A stretch of DNA of 64,000 nt, taken from the NCBI GenBank assembly GCA_004794655.1, contig SMMW01000521.1:2878501-2942500 (forward strand), written 5' to 3'. This DNA comes from Marisa cornuarietis (lineage: Eukaryota > Mollusca > Gastropoda > Architaenioglossa > Ampullariidae). A program made the translations under genes and the position numbers. The notes under the pieces are model-generated. The model saw only the letters and a list, made by a program, of their open reading frames with translations, did not search any database and was not told where the DNA came from. This document shows, piece by piece, positions 25,279-37,570 of the stretch (position 1 is its first letter; each line of letters begins with the position of its first letter).

Positions 25279-28200
25279 ATGCACGAAACCACAGATATCT
25301 ATAGGACTGTCATCATGGTGGGACTTGTGTTGCTGAGTTTACCTCCGAGGTCTGCATTAGGTAGGTGATGAATTCATCAGCTCTCTCTGCCTCTCTTCTT
25401 ACCCCTTGCTTCCTCATTCTCCCTCTTTGAGCATTCTGTGACAGACAAGGAGATACATTCAAACTAATTTACTGTTACTAGAGATAAACCTGGTCATCAG
25501 ATTCATGTACTTTACACCTCTTTCACACGATCTATCATTCTCTCTCTCTCTCTTTCTCTCTTCGCACACTTACGCACACAAATCGACAATAGATAAATGG
25601 GTACATAAATGCAAGACTATACACGTTAATAAGCACATATCCACATATATGCCTTTCTATCTGAAAAGTAGACAAATAGCTCCTTGAAAGTAGTATCAGC
25701 TGGGACATTAGAAAAGGCTTGTAAATTATGTCAAATTATAAATCAAATTGTAATACATCATAAAAATAAGAAAAATTAGTATCAAAGCAGTATTGTATCA
25801 AATTAACATGAAATTTGTTCTTATAATTTCCACATGTTGATTAGCAATGAAATGTCGTTACTTATGTACACAAAACAAGAGTGTGTGTGTGTGTCTAGAC
25901 CAAGGTACCAGTCCTGTTTGTTTAAATAAATGTAAGCGAAGAACTTGGCTCCTCGTGTAGTGTCTGTCCTACTCGAGAATCCCAGTGATGATGAACGATG
26001 ACTATTTCGAGGTAAGCATGGAGGGCTTATTTTGTTGAGTCTGCTTAACCTCTGTTTTCCTATGAAGAGAACGCTTTATTATTTATTTGCGTATATATGT
26101 TTTGTTTACTAGAGACTTCTGCTGAACTGAAAACGAACTGCCCGACGTATGTACGCGAAGGCTTCGAATTAAGCTGCGAGTGTTTCATCAACAAGGACAC
26201 AGACTCTCATGCTGTCATCACCTGGGATGTCTCAGGCCGCGGTTCTCAGCTGTACATTGAGAATGTTCAACGAAATGCTAACGGTTCCAGATACACGTGT
26301 TCTCTTGACTTGGCTGACCCGTCATCACATCAGTCTCTAACATACATCCTTCATGTTATTTGTGAGTACGTCCACTGGCATGAACACGCGCTTAATAAGG
26401 CGTTTGACATGAACTCCATTTATTAAAAAATCATTTCAACCTCTAAAGTTGTTTAGACTACAAACTCTTTGCCCGTCAACATGTAACTTTCTTGATGTCA
26501 TCGTGTGTAGGATCCCTTGCGGGTCGAAAGTAAGTTATTCTTATTTCTTTATTTCTGTTTTTTTCTGTGACAGTTACGTTGTTTAATTTTATTTATCTTC
26601 ATCGTTTCTAGCGACACAGTGAGTTACAGTGTCAAGTCAAAGTCAAAATACCTAAACAAAATATTAACCTGCTTGCAATGTTCGCTACAGACGGGCCGAG
26701 GTCTGTGACGATGTCTACCAATGCCACACGGCCGTTTGTCACTAATGGTACATCACAGATGGCGCTGTTCTGTCAGGCTGTTGACGTGTATCCAGCCGCC
26801 AACTACACCTGGACAGGAGTGACGTGTATCAACGAAGAGCACGTAAACGGCACGTGCATCTTTATACCTAGAGTCCCTGAGGATAACGGCCGTGAAGTAT
26901 GGTGTACTGCTCACAATGTTATCTTACCTCAACTCGATAAGTCCAACAGCAGCAAGTTACTACTGGCCTGTAAGTGACAAGTATATGATGTTGGTTTCTT
27001 ATTTAGACAAGAATGCAAGCACTGGACTGTAAAAAGGGAATACTGTAAATATTCATGAGTTAATGACAATCGTTCTTAATCCAACAGTTATTTAGTATGA
27101 TAAATCGATGTCATAAAAAATAAACAGAGCCTTCTAAACTTTTATTTCTGACTTTGTTCCTTACGTGAAACTTTTCCAATACACAAATCGTCGGCAATGT
27201 TTAGTTTTTGGGACCGTGTCTAGGGTGCAGACTATATAAGGGAAGCCTCATCTCTCTCCCGCCACCACCTTTACCTCTCCCCAGTAAATCAGATACCCAT
27301 ACCTTTGGAGAGGATTAGCTTTCTAGTTATTTACTTGAAGATATTATGAACCCAAAGACCTACATAGAAAATAGAGAATGTCATAATTTTAAGAATCCTA
27401 TCAAGGAATATATTTCAAAGTCCTTTGCAGTCTCATCTTTGCCCATTTCTACAGATCCTCCAACGTCACCCCCTGAAATAACAAGGGAACACACGACCTT
27501 GACCTGCACGGTTTTAGGTGGAGAACCAAAAGTGTCCTCAGTGACCTTCTTTTGCGGGATTAAACCCGACAGCCCTGATGTTGTGGATGACGTGTCCGTT
27601 TCGAGTTCTGTCAACATCAGTGTCAATCAACAAGACAGTGATGTGACCTGTGAATGCTCGGCCACATGGGACCCACAGACTGGGTTGTACCCACACAAAG
27701 TGATTATTCCTCTTCACCTAATGGGTGGGTATATCTTATTTGTTAATATTTTTTCATGAGTTAGATTAGTTCAGTTCAATTTTGTAGAATTTCTTTTTCA
27801 TGACATAAGTAATACATAAATAAACAAATGATTTGAAAATTTGCAGGCCTAAACACAGCCAGACATCACAGAAGATAAAGCGAATTATAAAAAGATTGAT
27901 ATTTCATATAGATTGTCATTTAATGTTGATCTTATTCGGTCAGGCGTCCCTTGCCTGGCACCTGGCGTTGCGGGAAGCACATGATTAGACGCGGCAGCTG
28001 ACAGGGCCCGCCACTCTTGCTTATTGTGGACGATAGTCGGCAGGTCCTGTACAGGACGACCAGTCCAGTCTTTGACGTTCGTAAGCCAGTTCTTTCTCTG
28101 ACGACCGTGGCGTCGACTACCCTCCAAGGTGCCTTGAAGGATAGTCTTCGACAAGGTGTCGTGCCGGGTTACATGGCCAAAGAAGACCAGCTTACGTCGC

Positions 28201-29446
28201 TTGACTGTTGATAGTAGAGGTTCCTGGTGTCCTACGAGTGTGGCCATCTTGTTTCTTACAAAGTTGTTGGTTTTATGTTCTTTGTATGAGATCTGGAGCA
28301 GCCTCCTCAGGCACTTGTTCTCGAATGCATGGATTCTCCTTTCCGTTTCGGCGAGCAGAGTCCACGTGTCACATCCGTAGAGCAGGATCGGCACTATCAA
28401 GGATTTGTACAGCCTGTACTTGGTAGTGAACCTTATCTTGTGGTTATGCCAGATCCTATCTAGCCTAGCCATTGCTGCTGTTGCTGTTGCGATTCTGATG
28501 CGGATATCTAGCGTGGAGCTGCCGTCCTTGGAGAGGGTGACTCCCAAGTACTTGAAGCTGCTTACCTCTTCGAACTGTATCCCGTTCATAAAGATCTCTG
28601 CTTTGCCGTTGCCATTGATCATAACTTTGCTCTTTTCAGTGCTGGTCTCCATTCCATATGCATTTGAGCTGTCAGTCAGTCTGTTGGTGAGGTCTTGCAG
28701 TTCCTTGTTCGTACCTGCTAACAGATCTATGTCATCTGCGAAGCGTAGGTTGCAGATTGGTCTTTCACCGATTGAAATAGAAGTATGATGGTCATGAACA
28801 GCTTCGAGCATGATGTTCTCCAAGAATATATTGAACAGCACGGGTGATAGGGGACATCCTTGACGTACCCCTACTGTGGTGCGAAATTAAGCTCCTATTT
28901 GGTTGTTCAGCAGTACTGTACTCGTTGAGCTGTTATACAGTGCTTCAACAACTTCGACGAGGCCTTCCTCGATATTGAATTTCCACATCACATGTCATAG
29001 CCCCTCGTGCCAGACTCTGTCAAATGCCTTTTTAAAGTCAATGAAGTTGTGGTAAAGGTCCCGCTTATGCTGAAGATGCTTTTCTATAAGAAAAGGGGTC
29101 ATTACAGTCTCTGTGGAGTGTTATTATCAGCGTTGTCATCGCTGACGTTATAAAGAACGTGTACGTTGAGGTTTTTTTCTCATCAGTAGTCATTGGCTAC
29201 TGATTGTCTCATCGACGTGAAATTATCATGTGACGAGGATTCAAATAATAATTTACATAACATTTAGAGTATTCGAAAACTTTTTGGCCAAAGATAGAGA
29301 GCCTCACTGGACAAAGTGATGCACCAGGTCCTCAGTATGTTTGTAAGAAAGATTGATTAAAAGTATTAACTAAAATAATCTACATTATTTATAAGGCTTC
29401 GGAATTTCAAAAAAATTGATGTCCCTTTAAGTGTATTTAGTGCCCG

Positions 29447-29524
<78 letters not shown>

Positions 29525-29974
29525 TATAGTCAGAATGAATAAATGAGTGAATGAGACAAGCAGAGAGAGACGCAAACAAACTGGCAGGTAGCCAGTATTA
29601 GAGTGATAAGTCTCTCCGTTATAAGTGATCTCCGTTATAGAGACTTATCACTCTAATACATTTTTTAAATTTAGGCTTTGCGTCATCACACAAAGACAAG
29701 CCTCAACTACTCATCCCTGTTGCCGTCGGTGCAGCCTCTGCTGTTTTCTTCCTTATCGTCGTCGTCGTCATTGCTTGCGTCATCAAAAGGAAACGGTCGC
29801 GTATGTACACCGTATGGCTTCCTGTGATGTTCGTCTCTCGATGGGCCTGCTTTCTTGCTGTTCTCGAGACATTGTCTCCTTTCGAGGTCCAGAAGTTTCC
29901 AGAACTAAACCCATAGTTTGCAGTCGTTCACAAGTGGCACGCTTTGTAACCACATACACACACTCACTCACTCA

Positions 29975-30058
<84 letters not shown>

Positions 30059-31415
30059 CCCCAAGTCACATTGGCTAACAGGGACGTATTCAGGTATGGT
30101 TCGACGAGAAACAGAGGGATGCGACCGAACCTAACTGCGGTCTCCTTCACCCTGTTGGTGTTTATTGTTTAGAACACAAATCAAAGAAGACTTCATAGGA
30201 CTCAGACAATAATAATTCGTAATTGTTTTTATTTAATGTTTGTAATTAAAAGTTATTTTACATCAAAGTATAGGGATACAGAAAAAATAAGAATATTTCA
30301 TATCCATAAAGCAAAAATCTGCTATTGAAAGCAGATGATGTTGATAATGATGGCGATAACGATGACGACGATGATGTTTTTGTTTTGTTTTCTTCTTGAT
30401 TTATTTATCTTGCTTTGATGGTCGTATATAGCATAGCCTGTACATTCATAGTACCTTCAACGACAATTATTTCTTCATTATCACATTTTTCATTTATTTC
30501 CATCCCATGCCTACTTTCAATAAGACTGTACTGTATTGTTATGTACTTTACAGGGCCTACAGTACACCAGGTAACCTCGAATTATCACAAACGTCAACAT
30601 GATGGTAAGTGTAATGCTTGCCGCAAGAGAGTTGTGTCTGATCGTGCAATGGAATTAACACCAGGCTGGATTATTATAATTATTTTACCTTGATTTCTTT
30701 GGTAACAAAGAGAGACGACAAATTCGTCTTTTATTGTAGTTGAACAAATCTACCTTGACAAAGGGGTGCGCTTTCAGTTATATCATCATTTGAGTAAATG
30801 AGAGAGATTGGACTAAAGCTAGGGGTGATCAGATTGAAGAGACTCACATACTAATTAAATACTGTATTGATGTCCTTTTAGGAATTCTCTCAGTCTCAGA
30901 TTATCAAGTACACTCTGCCTATAACAATTTGTGGATTCTCGTGTAAAATCATCACAAAAAATATGTTACAATAGTGCGACGGAAATCTCATCTTTTAACG
31001 GCCCGTTAGGACTGGTAATGTCCTGAAATAATTGTAGGACTGGTAATGTCCTGAATTAATTGTAGGACTGGTAATGTCCTGAAATAATTGTAGGACTGGT
31101 AATGTCCTGAAATAATTGTAGGACTGGTAATGTCCTCATATAATGAATACATAGAGTCACTACAGTCAGTTGTTTATAACAATGACAGGGTACCTGTTCT
31201 AAGAAGAAAGGGGAATCCGTTCTGGCTCTGAAATGGGGGAAATAACAACAGTAGTGTGGTATTATTATTATTTTTTATTATTATTATTATTATTATATCA
31301 GCAGCAGTGGACACAATAATATTCTAACACTATTGTTTTAACCTTACTGTCTCCAGAAATTGAAGAACAAGTCAACGTGGTCTACGTGAGTGCTGACACC
31401 CTAGGTCTGGGCTAG
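25279..31415 (+). CDS. Ig-domain receptor copy D (complete, 371 aa)
   Basis: Exons: 25279-25360 leader, 26113-26361 Ig1, 26691-26969 Ig2, 27455-27724 Ig3, 29675-29800 transmembrane, 30554-30604 and 31357-31415 tail, stop TAG. The total is 1116 nt. Residues: leader 1-27, Ig1 28-110, Ig2 111-203, Ig3 204-293, membrane exon 294-335, tail 336-371. Ig1 has CECFI, TWDV and YTCSL; Ig2 has YTWTG; Ig3 has CTVLGGEP and TCECSATW. The helix is followed by KRKRS. The tail ends in EIEEQVNVVYVSADTLGLG, with one conserved Tyr that does not fit an ITIM (position +3 is Ala). Sequons include NAT, NGT, NYT and NGS. An antisense LINE fragment sits in intron 4. Leader D1 at 24528 is an alternative start. Predicted single-pass surface protein; partner unknown. 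Confidence 0.85.
27920..29100 (-). mobile_element. Non-LTR retrotransposon fragment (RTE/BovB-like reverse transcriptase), broken
   Basis: The minus strand encodes the C-terminal part of a non-LTR reverse transcriptase. Upstream are FIDFKKAFDRVW and RQGCPLSPVLFN, then the catalytic motif FADDIDLL (residues 34-41 of the long open part), then FKYLGVTL, LLYGCDTW and GRQRKNWL in the C-terminal region. Two in-frame stops interrupt the 5' part, and the endonuclease and N-terminal RT are missing, so it is a dead 5'-truncated copy. The homologous intron of copy C lacks it: matching flanks resume at about 29100 (CAGTCTCTGTGG). It therefore inserted into D intron 4 after the C/D duplication. Clade by resemblance only. 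Confidence 0.85.
29446..29521 (+). repeat. (GT)n microsatellite in copy D intron 4
   Basis: About 37 GT units. Adjacent sequence matches the equivalent intron of C and E. Confidence 0.95.
29595..29659. repeat. Perfect 21-bp inverted repeat next to the TM exon acceptor
   Basis: The left arm 29595-29615 (GTATTAGAGTGATAAG...) and the right arm 29639-29659 are perfect reverse complements with a 23-bp loop. The hairpin ends 15 bp before the transmembrane exon of copy D. Copies B and E have single-arm sequence here, so the inverted copy is new in D. Confidence 0.9.
29970..30055 (+). repeat. (CA)n microsatellite in copy D intron 5
   Basis: About 40 CA units, preceded by short CACT units. Confidence 0.95.
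31008..31136 (+). repeat. 28-bp minisatellite in copy D intron 6
   Basis: About 4.6 copies of a 28-bp unit starting AGGACTGGTAATGTCCT, which contains the inverted pair AGGAC/GTCCT. Copy E has a single related unit near 43532, so the array expanded in D. Confidence 0.95.
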
Positions 31416-31665
31416 TCACCTGCCATTTGGTGACCTTCACCAGTCCAGAAGCATTAACGCTAGTATATACAGCGAAGGGAGCAGCTACACCAGAAAGTGT
31501 TCCCATATGCAGGAATGACAGACGGTTCAACCATTTTTGAGAGAAAAACGATGGAATGCGTTATCTTGCGCGAACCAAAACTTGCCCACGTTGACCTGGC
31601 TACACTCGACAGCTGATTAAGCAGACACATTCTCAATTTTAATGAGAAATGACAGAACTGACTAG

Positions 31666-31679
31666 AATAAAGAAATAAA
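31666..31679 (+). terminator. Polyadenylation signals of copy D
   Basis: Two AATAAA hexamers (31666-31671 and 31674-31679) about 250 bp after the stop codon. The 3'UTR between is homologous to the 3' flank of copy E, which has lost these exact hexamers. Confidence 0.6.
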
Positions 31680-32039
31680 CTGTGGTTGTTGTTACCTTAT
31701 TATGTAATCTGCTGATATTGCTGTCAGTTGCATTCATGCAAATTCTCTGCTTTAATGGGATTTTTTTATTAATCAGACTGAAGTGCTACATCGACATTTT
31801 TCAACTTTGTCACGTTTCCGTACTTCCACACTCTCATGAGGTCACATTTTAGCTTAAGTTCTTCAAATATTAATCTGCTAATGAGGCTGTATATCTGTAA
31901 TCTCTTGACTGACTTTAACTTCTTTTTAGGGGGGAACTGTAACTGCAATATGTGCTGCGGCTTTCTGTGCCGTTAGAAATTAAAACCAGGTAAAACCAGG
32001 TGTGTTTTTACAAACTAAAAAATAGAGACAGGAGATAGA

Positions 32040-32132
<93 letters not shown>

Positions 32133-32414
32133 AATACATGTGGGTGCGTGCGTGTTTGACTAAAATATTTGTGGAAAAAACATTTTAATGGCTGATTACT
32201 TTTTAACGTCAGTAATACTTACTACTCATGCGCAGTTATGTATAGCGATAGTATATATATATATATATGTATTGAGCTTTTTGTCCACGTGTTTACAGAA
32301 GTCAGTTTTAATTTTTGTTGATTATAATTGGATTATGTGTAATTATAGTGACAGATGCTCACACCTTTGCTGGAGCTTTGTTGGAGCAATACAGAATCTA
32401 TCAATCAATCTCTC

Positions 32415-32458
<44 letters not shown>

Positions 32459-32459
32459 G

Positions 32460-32498
<39 letters not shown>

Positions 32499-32754
32499 CA
32501 TTTGCTGAGAGAAAGAAGTATCGGGGCCAAGATCCGAACCCATGACATCCGATTCCTCACTGTTTTAGTGGACGGCACTTTAACCACTGCACCACCAACT
32601 TTATACTGGTTTAGCTCTACCTCGTTTGTTGGGGGGTTTCTCGCACGTTTTTATATGGTGACATAATTACGCAAATAAAAAAAATTCAAAACATAAGACC
32701 TTCAATAATATTCTGACTTAAGAGTTAACCAAGAGAATGAAGAATACAGAAAAT

Positions 32755-32812
32755 AATAATAATAATAATAATAATAACGGAAATTTATATAGCGCATTTC
32801 CATATAATGGTC
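32755..32812 (-). mobile_element. Truncated SINE-like 3' end with (ATT)n tail
   Basis: The reverse complement reads GGAAATGCGCTATATAAATT then (ATT)n, the same 3' end as at 22330-22451. It lies inside relic D'. Confidence 0.6.
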
Positions 32813-33094
32813 ATGAAAACTAATGAATTGTCACACGGACGGAAACAAAGAAAATGAATGAATGAATGAATGAATGAGACAAGCAGAAAAAACACGAGAA
32901 CATTGGCCCGTTTATAGAGATGGTGCAGCCTCTGTGGTTTTTCTATTTGTCGTCGTCATCGTCGTCGTCGTCGTCGTCGTCATTGCTTGCGTTATCAAAA
33001 CGAAACGACCGCGTACGTACAGTTTCCTGTGATGTTCGTTTCTCCACGGACTTGTATTACTGGATTGCTTGCAGACGATCTTTTTCAGTGAAGT

Positions 33095-33196
33095 CATAGA
33101 ACGAGGCTGGTTACGAAATAGCTTCCGGCTTAGTCACGTTTCAGTTTAACTACTAGAACGAGGCTTTGGACGATATAGCTTCCGGTTTATTCACAT
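33095..33196. repeat. Imperfect tandem duplication of about 52 bp
   Basis: GAACGAGGCT followed by TAGCTTCCGG(C/T)TTA occurs twice in a row downstream of the D' membrane exon relic. Confidence 0.6.
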
Positions 33197-34290
33197 TGAT
33201 TGTTAAGGCTCGCCGAGACTAACAGCGGAGAACTTCGCAAGAGGCTCAGCGTTGGTCTCGGCAGACAGACAGCAATCCACCCTATACACGTCCGTGGTTT
33301 CTCGTTGCGCGTCGTTACTTGATGTTGTCTAGAAGGGAGACAAGATTCGGAGACATTGTCTCCCTTCGTGGTGAAGACGTTTCGAGAACTTGAGCCACGG
33401 CAAGTGACACTCTTCGTAGTTGTCCACGCAAACATTTACATGCACTCACACTGCCCAAAATTGAATTGGCAAGGAAGGAAGTATTCATAGTTCGACTACA
33501 AATAAAAACATTCGACCTAAATGCCTCCAGTCAACATTGGTGCTCAAGAGGACTTTACAGGACTCAGCAAATAACTGGTCTCTGTATTTAAAAAATATGT
33601 TTGACATCAAAGTATAGCGACATCTGTAGAGAAAACCTAATCTCAAGAATGTTCAAATATTAAAGTTCAGAAATGGGAAATTTACTTTTAGAAGCGGAGA
33701 TGATGATGACAATGAGGAGTAGGATGACAACGATGACTAGAAAGTGGCCTGCTAACTGCAAGTTTCAAAAGATATATAGAAAAAACAAATGATAATGCAT
33801 TAATAGCAAATGGTGTCATATATGTAACTATCGTGATGTATAACTGTGTATTAGTATTAAAGCTTAAGCCGAGTGCTCAGCAAAAATTGCTGGAAATACA
33901 GCATAAAGTATGATAAAAACATTTTCCAATGGTATTATATGACAAAGAGGCACGAGAAATATTATATTAATTTTTGTTCCTTTATCATACCTGGATTTGT
34001 CAAGAAAGCAGTAAGTGACAAAAAAGCGTTGACTTTGAAGAAAGCAAAAATCCTCGATAAAAGAAAAGAGGGGCACAATGTGATTTTGCTAAGTGTTCGC
34101 TTATACAGTCAGATGGAGTTTGTACTCATTTCCTAAAGATAAGCAAAACGGAAAGGGAAATATACCGAGAAAGGCTGAAAGTATGTCAGCTTATTCTCTT
34201 GGTCTTATTGGTGGTGCTGTGAGCAAGGGTGTGTGTATTTTCTTAAAGAGTAACCAACCTGAGTAGAAAGCTCTCTGTAATGTCACCAAG

Positions 34291-34298
34291 TATAAGGA
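34291..34298 (+). promoter_or_regulatory. TATA-like element of copy E (TATAAGGA)
   Basis: 98 bp upstream of the leader ATG. It is intermediate between the TATAAAAG of D2 and the TACAAGGA of B, C and D1. Confidence 0.55.
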
Positions 34299-34388
34299 AA
34301 TAATAAAGATGTTAAAAGACAGTGACTGAGAGACGGACAGTGTACTGTAAAATTTTCGGTCCAGAAGAGAACAGTGAAACTCCCCGAC

Positions 34389-37300
34389 ATGCGCAACACC
34401 ACAGATATCAATAGGACTGTCATCATGGCGGGACTTGCTCTGATGAGTTTACCTCCGAGATCTACATTAGGTAGGTGATGACATTAACAGCTCTCTCTTT
34501 TTACTCTTTTTTCCTTTCCCTTCCTTCCTCATTCTCTGTCTTTGAATATTTCATGACAGACAAGGCGATATTTTCAGTACAAGGTACTGTATCTAGCGAT
34601 AATTTTATTAATAGAGCTATCTAAATCAATTTGTGAAATACTGATTACAGTAATGCAATTTGAGTTTCTTTCACACATACTGTAAAGATCTCTCTCTTAA
34701 ATACACGAGCGCTCACAAACAAATGCACACACAATAAATATATGGGTGCATTAATGAAAGATTAGACACATATTGAGAGCACATACAGAGATCTGCCTTT
34801 GTATCTAAGAAAAATGAAGTACAGAGGAAGAATCCTTCAAGACCAACCCGAATGGTTCTCTTTTTTTATGCAGAGATTGATAGAAATATAGGCGATAACA
34901 AAGTACGTGATTTGCACCTGTGATCAACGAGCGCAGCCAACAGGGCACTACGTCACGTTAGTACACCAATCCCCTACTTTGTTACTGGATAATTAATTAA
35001 CGGATCGGTTTCCAGGCTGAATTTTAGAGGTTATTTTAATATCGCCTATATATATATATATCTATAAAAAAAAAAACGGAAACCAGTCGGGTTGGTTTTT
35101 AAGTCTGAGAATCAGTTGAGAAACAAAGAAGGGGATTGTAAGTCATGTCAAATTTCAAATACACTAAACAGTGAAATATATCACATAAATAAGATTTGAC
35201 ATAAAAGCAAAATTACAAGAAGTATGCAAGTTTTATTACTTCCGACGTATTAATTAGCTCGAAAATGTCGTTAATTATCTGCAGAAAGCAAGGGTGTCTG
35301 TGTCTAGCTCAAGCTAGTGGTCTCGTTTCTATAAATAATTCTAAAAACAGAACTTGGTTCTTCGTGTGCTGTCTGTCCCGCCCGAGAATCACAATGATGG
35401 TCAAGATTATGATGGACATTTGAATGACTATAAGTAGAAATGGAGGCAGATAGATAAGGGGGGGAGGTTGTTTCGATACGTCTGTCAAATCTTTGCTATC
35501 CTTTGAAGAAAACGCTTGATTATTTATTTGTTTATATGCCTTTCATTTACAAGAGACTTCTGGTGAACTGAGAACGAACTGCCCGACGTATGTGCGTGAA
35601 GACAGCGACTTGAGCTGCGAGTGTTACATCAACAGTGACACAGGTTCTAATGTTCTCATCAACTGGAATGTCCCTGGCGGCGGTTCTAAGCTGTTCGTTA
35701 AGAACGTTAAACGGCAAGTTAACGGTTCTCGATACACATGTTCTCTTAACGAGGGCACAACGTCATCAAGTCAGTCTGTGACTTACATCCTTCACATCAT
35801 TTGTAAGTTCGTCCGCTGACATGAACACTCGCTTGTTTTTTAAGGCGTTTGACACAGATATCTACTTGATTTACTAAACTCATTAAAACTTTTAAGGTGA
35901 TTTGCCTAGAATCATTTTTCCCTGCGAATAAGCTATTCTCTTGCTCTTGCTAAGATCAGTTATCAATTCACAGGAATTTATTCCTATTTCTTAAAAATCC
36001 TTATCTGATTTTTTTTTCTATGACAAATACAGTTCTTTGGTTTTTAATTTTTATTTACGCTATCTTCGTTACTGACACAATGTTACAGTGTCAAAAAAAA
36101 AACGAAGTCTTAATCTATAAACAGTATTTTGTCGCTCCAGACGGGCCTGAGACTGTGACGATGTCTACCAATGCAACACGACCGTTTGTCACTGATGGTA
36201 CAGTACAGATGGATCTGTTCTGTCAGGCCGTTAACGTGTATCCAGCAGCCAACTACACCTGGACAGGTGTGACGTGTGTAAACGAGGATCACGTAAACGG
36301 CACGTGCATCTTCACACCTAGAGTCCCTGAGGATAACGGCCGTGAAGTATGGTGTACTGCTCACAATGTTATCTTCCCTCGTCTCGATAAGTCCAACAAC
36401 AGCAAGTTACTACTGGCCTGTAAGTGACAAGTACTTTGTGATATTTGAAGTTTTTCTTCAGTTTATTAATTTAATTAATTTAAGACGAAGAATACATGCG
36501 CTAGGCTGCGATGTTATTCATAAACTTATGAAAAATACTTTTATTAAATAGTAATTAAGTGTGACACATCGTGGTAATATTTTCAAGCTTGACACACATA
36601 ATAAAGTCTTTCAAATTTGAACTTTCGACTGTGTCGGTTACAAGAGACATTTCCAGCACTCAAATAGTCTGAAATGTGTCCGGTCAATAAGGATATTTAG
36701 TGTTAGGGACCGTGCGTAGGACGTAAAATGTCCTACCAGCACCCTTAACTCTCCATTGAATCAGATACCCGTACCTTTAGATGAGAAGATAGTCTTCTAG
36801 TAGTTGTTTACTTGAAAGTATTAAGAAGGCAATGACCTATATAGAAAATCGAGAGCACAATCATTTTAAGACCCACCCGGGAATATAACTCAGAGTCCCT
36901 TGCAACCTCTTTTTTCCTACCTTTCCACAGATCCTCCAACCTCACCGCCTGTAATAACAAGAGAAAACACGATCTTGACCTGCACGGTTAAAGGTGGAGA
37001 ACCAATGGTGTCCTCAGTGACCTTCTCTTGCGGGGATGAACCTGACAGACTTGATGATAAGGACGACTTGTCCGTGTCGAGTTGTGTCCACATCAGTGTC
37101 CACCAACAACACAGTCATGTGACCTGTGAATGCTCGGCCACATGGGATCCACAGCCTGGGTTGTACCCACACAAAGTGGTTACTCCTCTTAACCTGATTG
37201 GTGGGTAGATTGCTTCTGCTAATGTTTTCTCCAAGAGTTATATTAGTTCAATCAAGTATCGAGTCGCACGCACAACATCATGTGAAGTGGATTTAAATAA

Positions 37301-37493
37301 TAAGTACATAGAGTTTAGACTCTTTGAATACTTTGGGGCAAAAGTAGAGATCTTCACTGGACAAAGTGGAGCACCACGTTCTCGACATGCATGTAAGTAA
37401 GAGCGATTGAAAGTATTAACTTAAATAATCTTCGTTAATCATTACGTTTAGGAAGTTCCAAGCAATACAATCAGTCCGTTTAATATGTAATAG

Positions 37494-37570
<77 letters not shown>

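Larger units (their letters stand above)
32030..33760 (+). pseudogene. Relic cassette D' (intron-TM-intron fragment)
   Basis: Between D and E lies a decayed part of another unit: GT and CA microsatellites, a minus-strand tRNA-like SINE (32505-32612), a GAAT repeat, a 5'-truncated transmembrane exon at 32922-33012 (GAASVVFLFVV then a run of V, and KTKRPR, with donor GTACGT) and downstream intron sequence matching D and E. The acceptor and the SHxDKPQLL half of the exon are deleted. No leader, Ig or tail exons survive. Confidence 0.75.

Noticed and set aside
28017..28788. Plus-strand open frames over the LINE fragment
   Set aside because: They are antisense shadows of the minus-strand reverse transcriptase frame, which has recognisable motifs.
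29366..30172. Long His/Thr and Val/Cys repeat frames
   Set aside because: They are frames through (CA)n/(GT)n microsatellites, as also at 9868, 10896, 18775, 32188 and 37501.
31008..31136. CRISPR-like array (28-bp repeats)
   Set aside because: The repeats are directly adjacent, without spacers, in an intron of an animal gene; it is a minisatellite.
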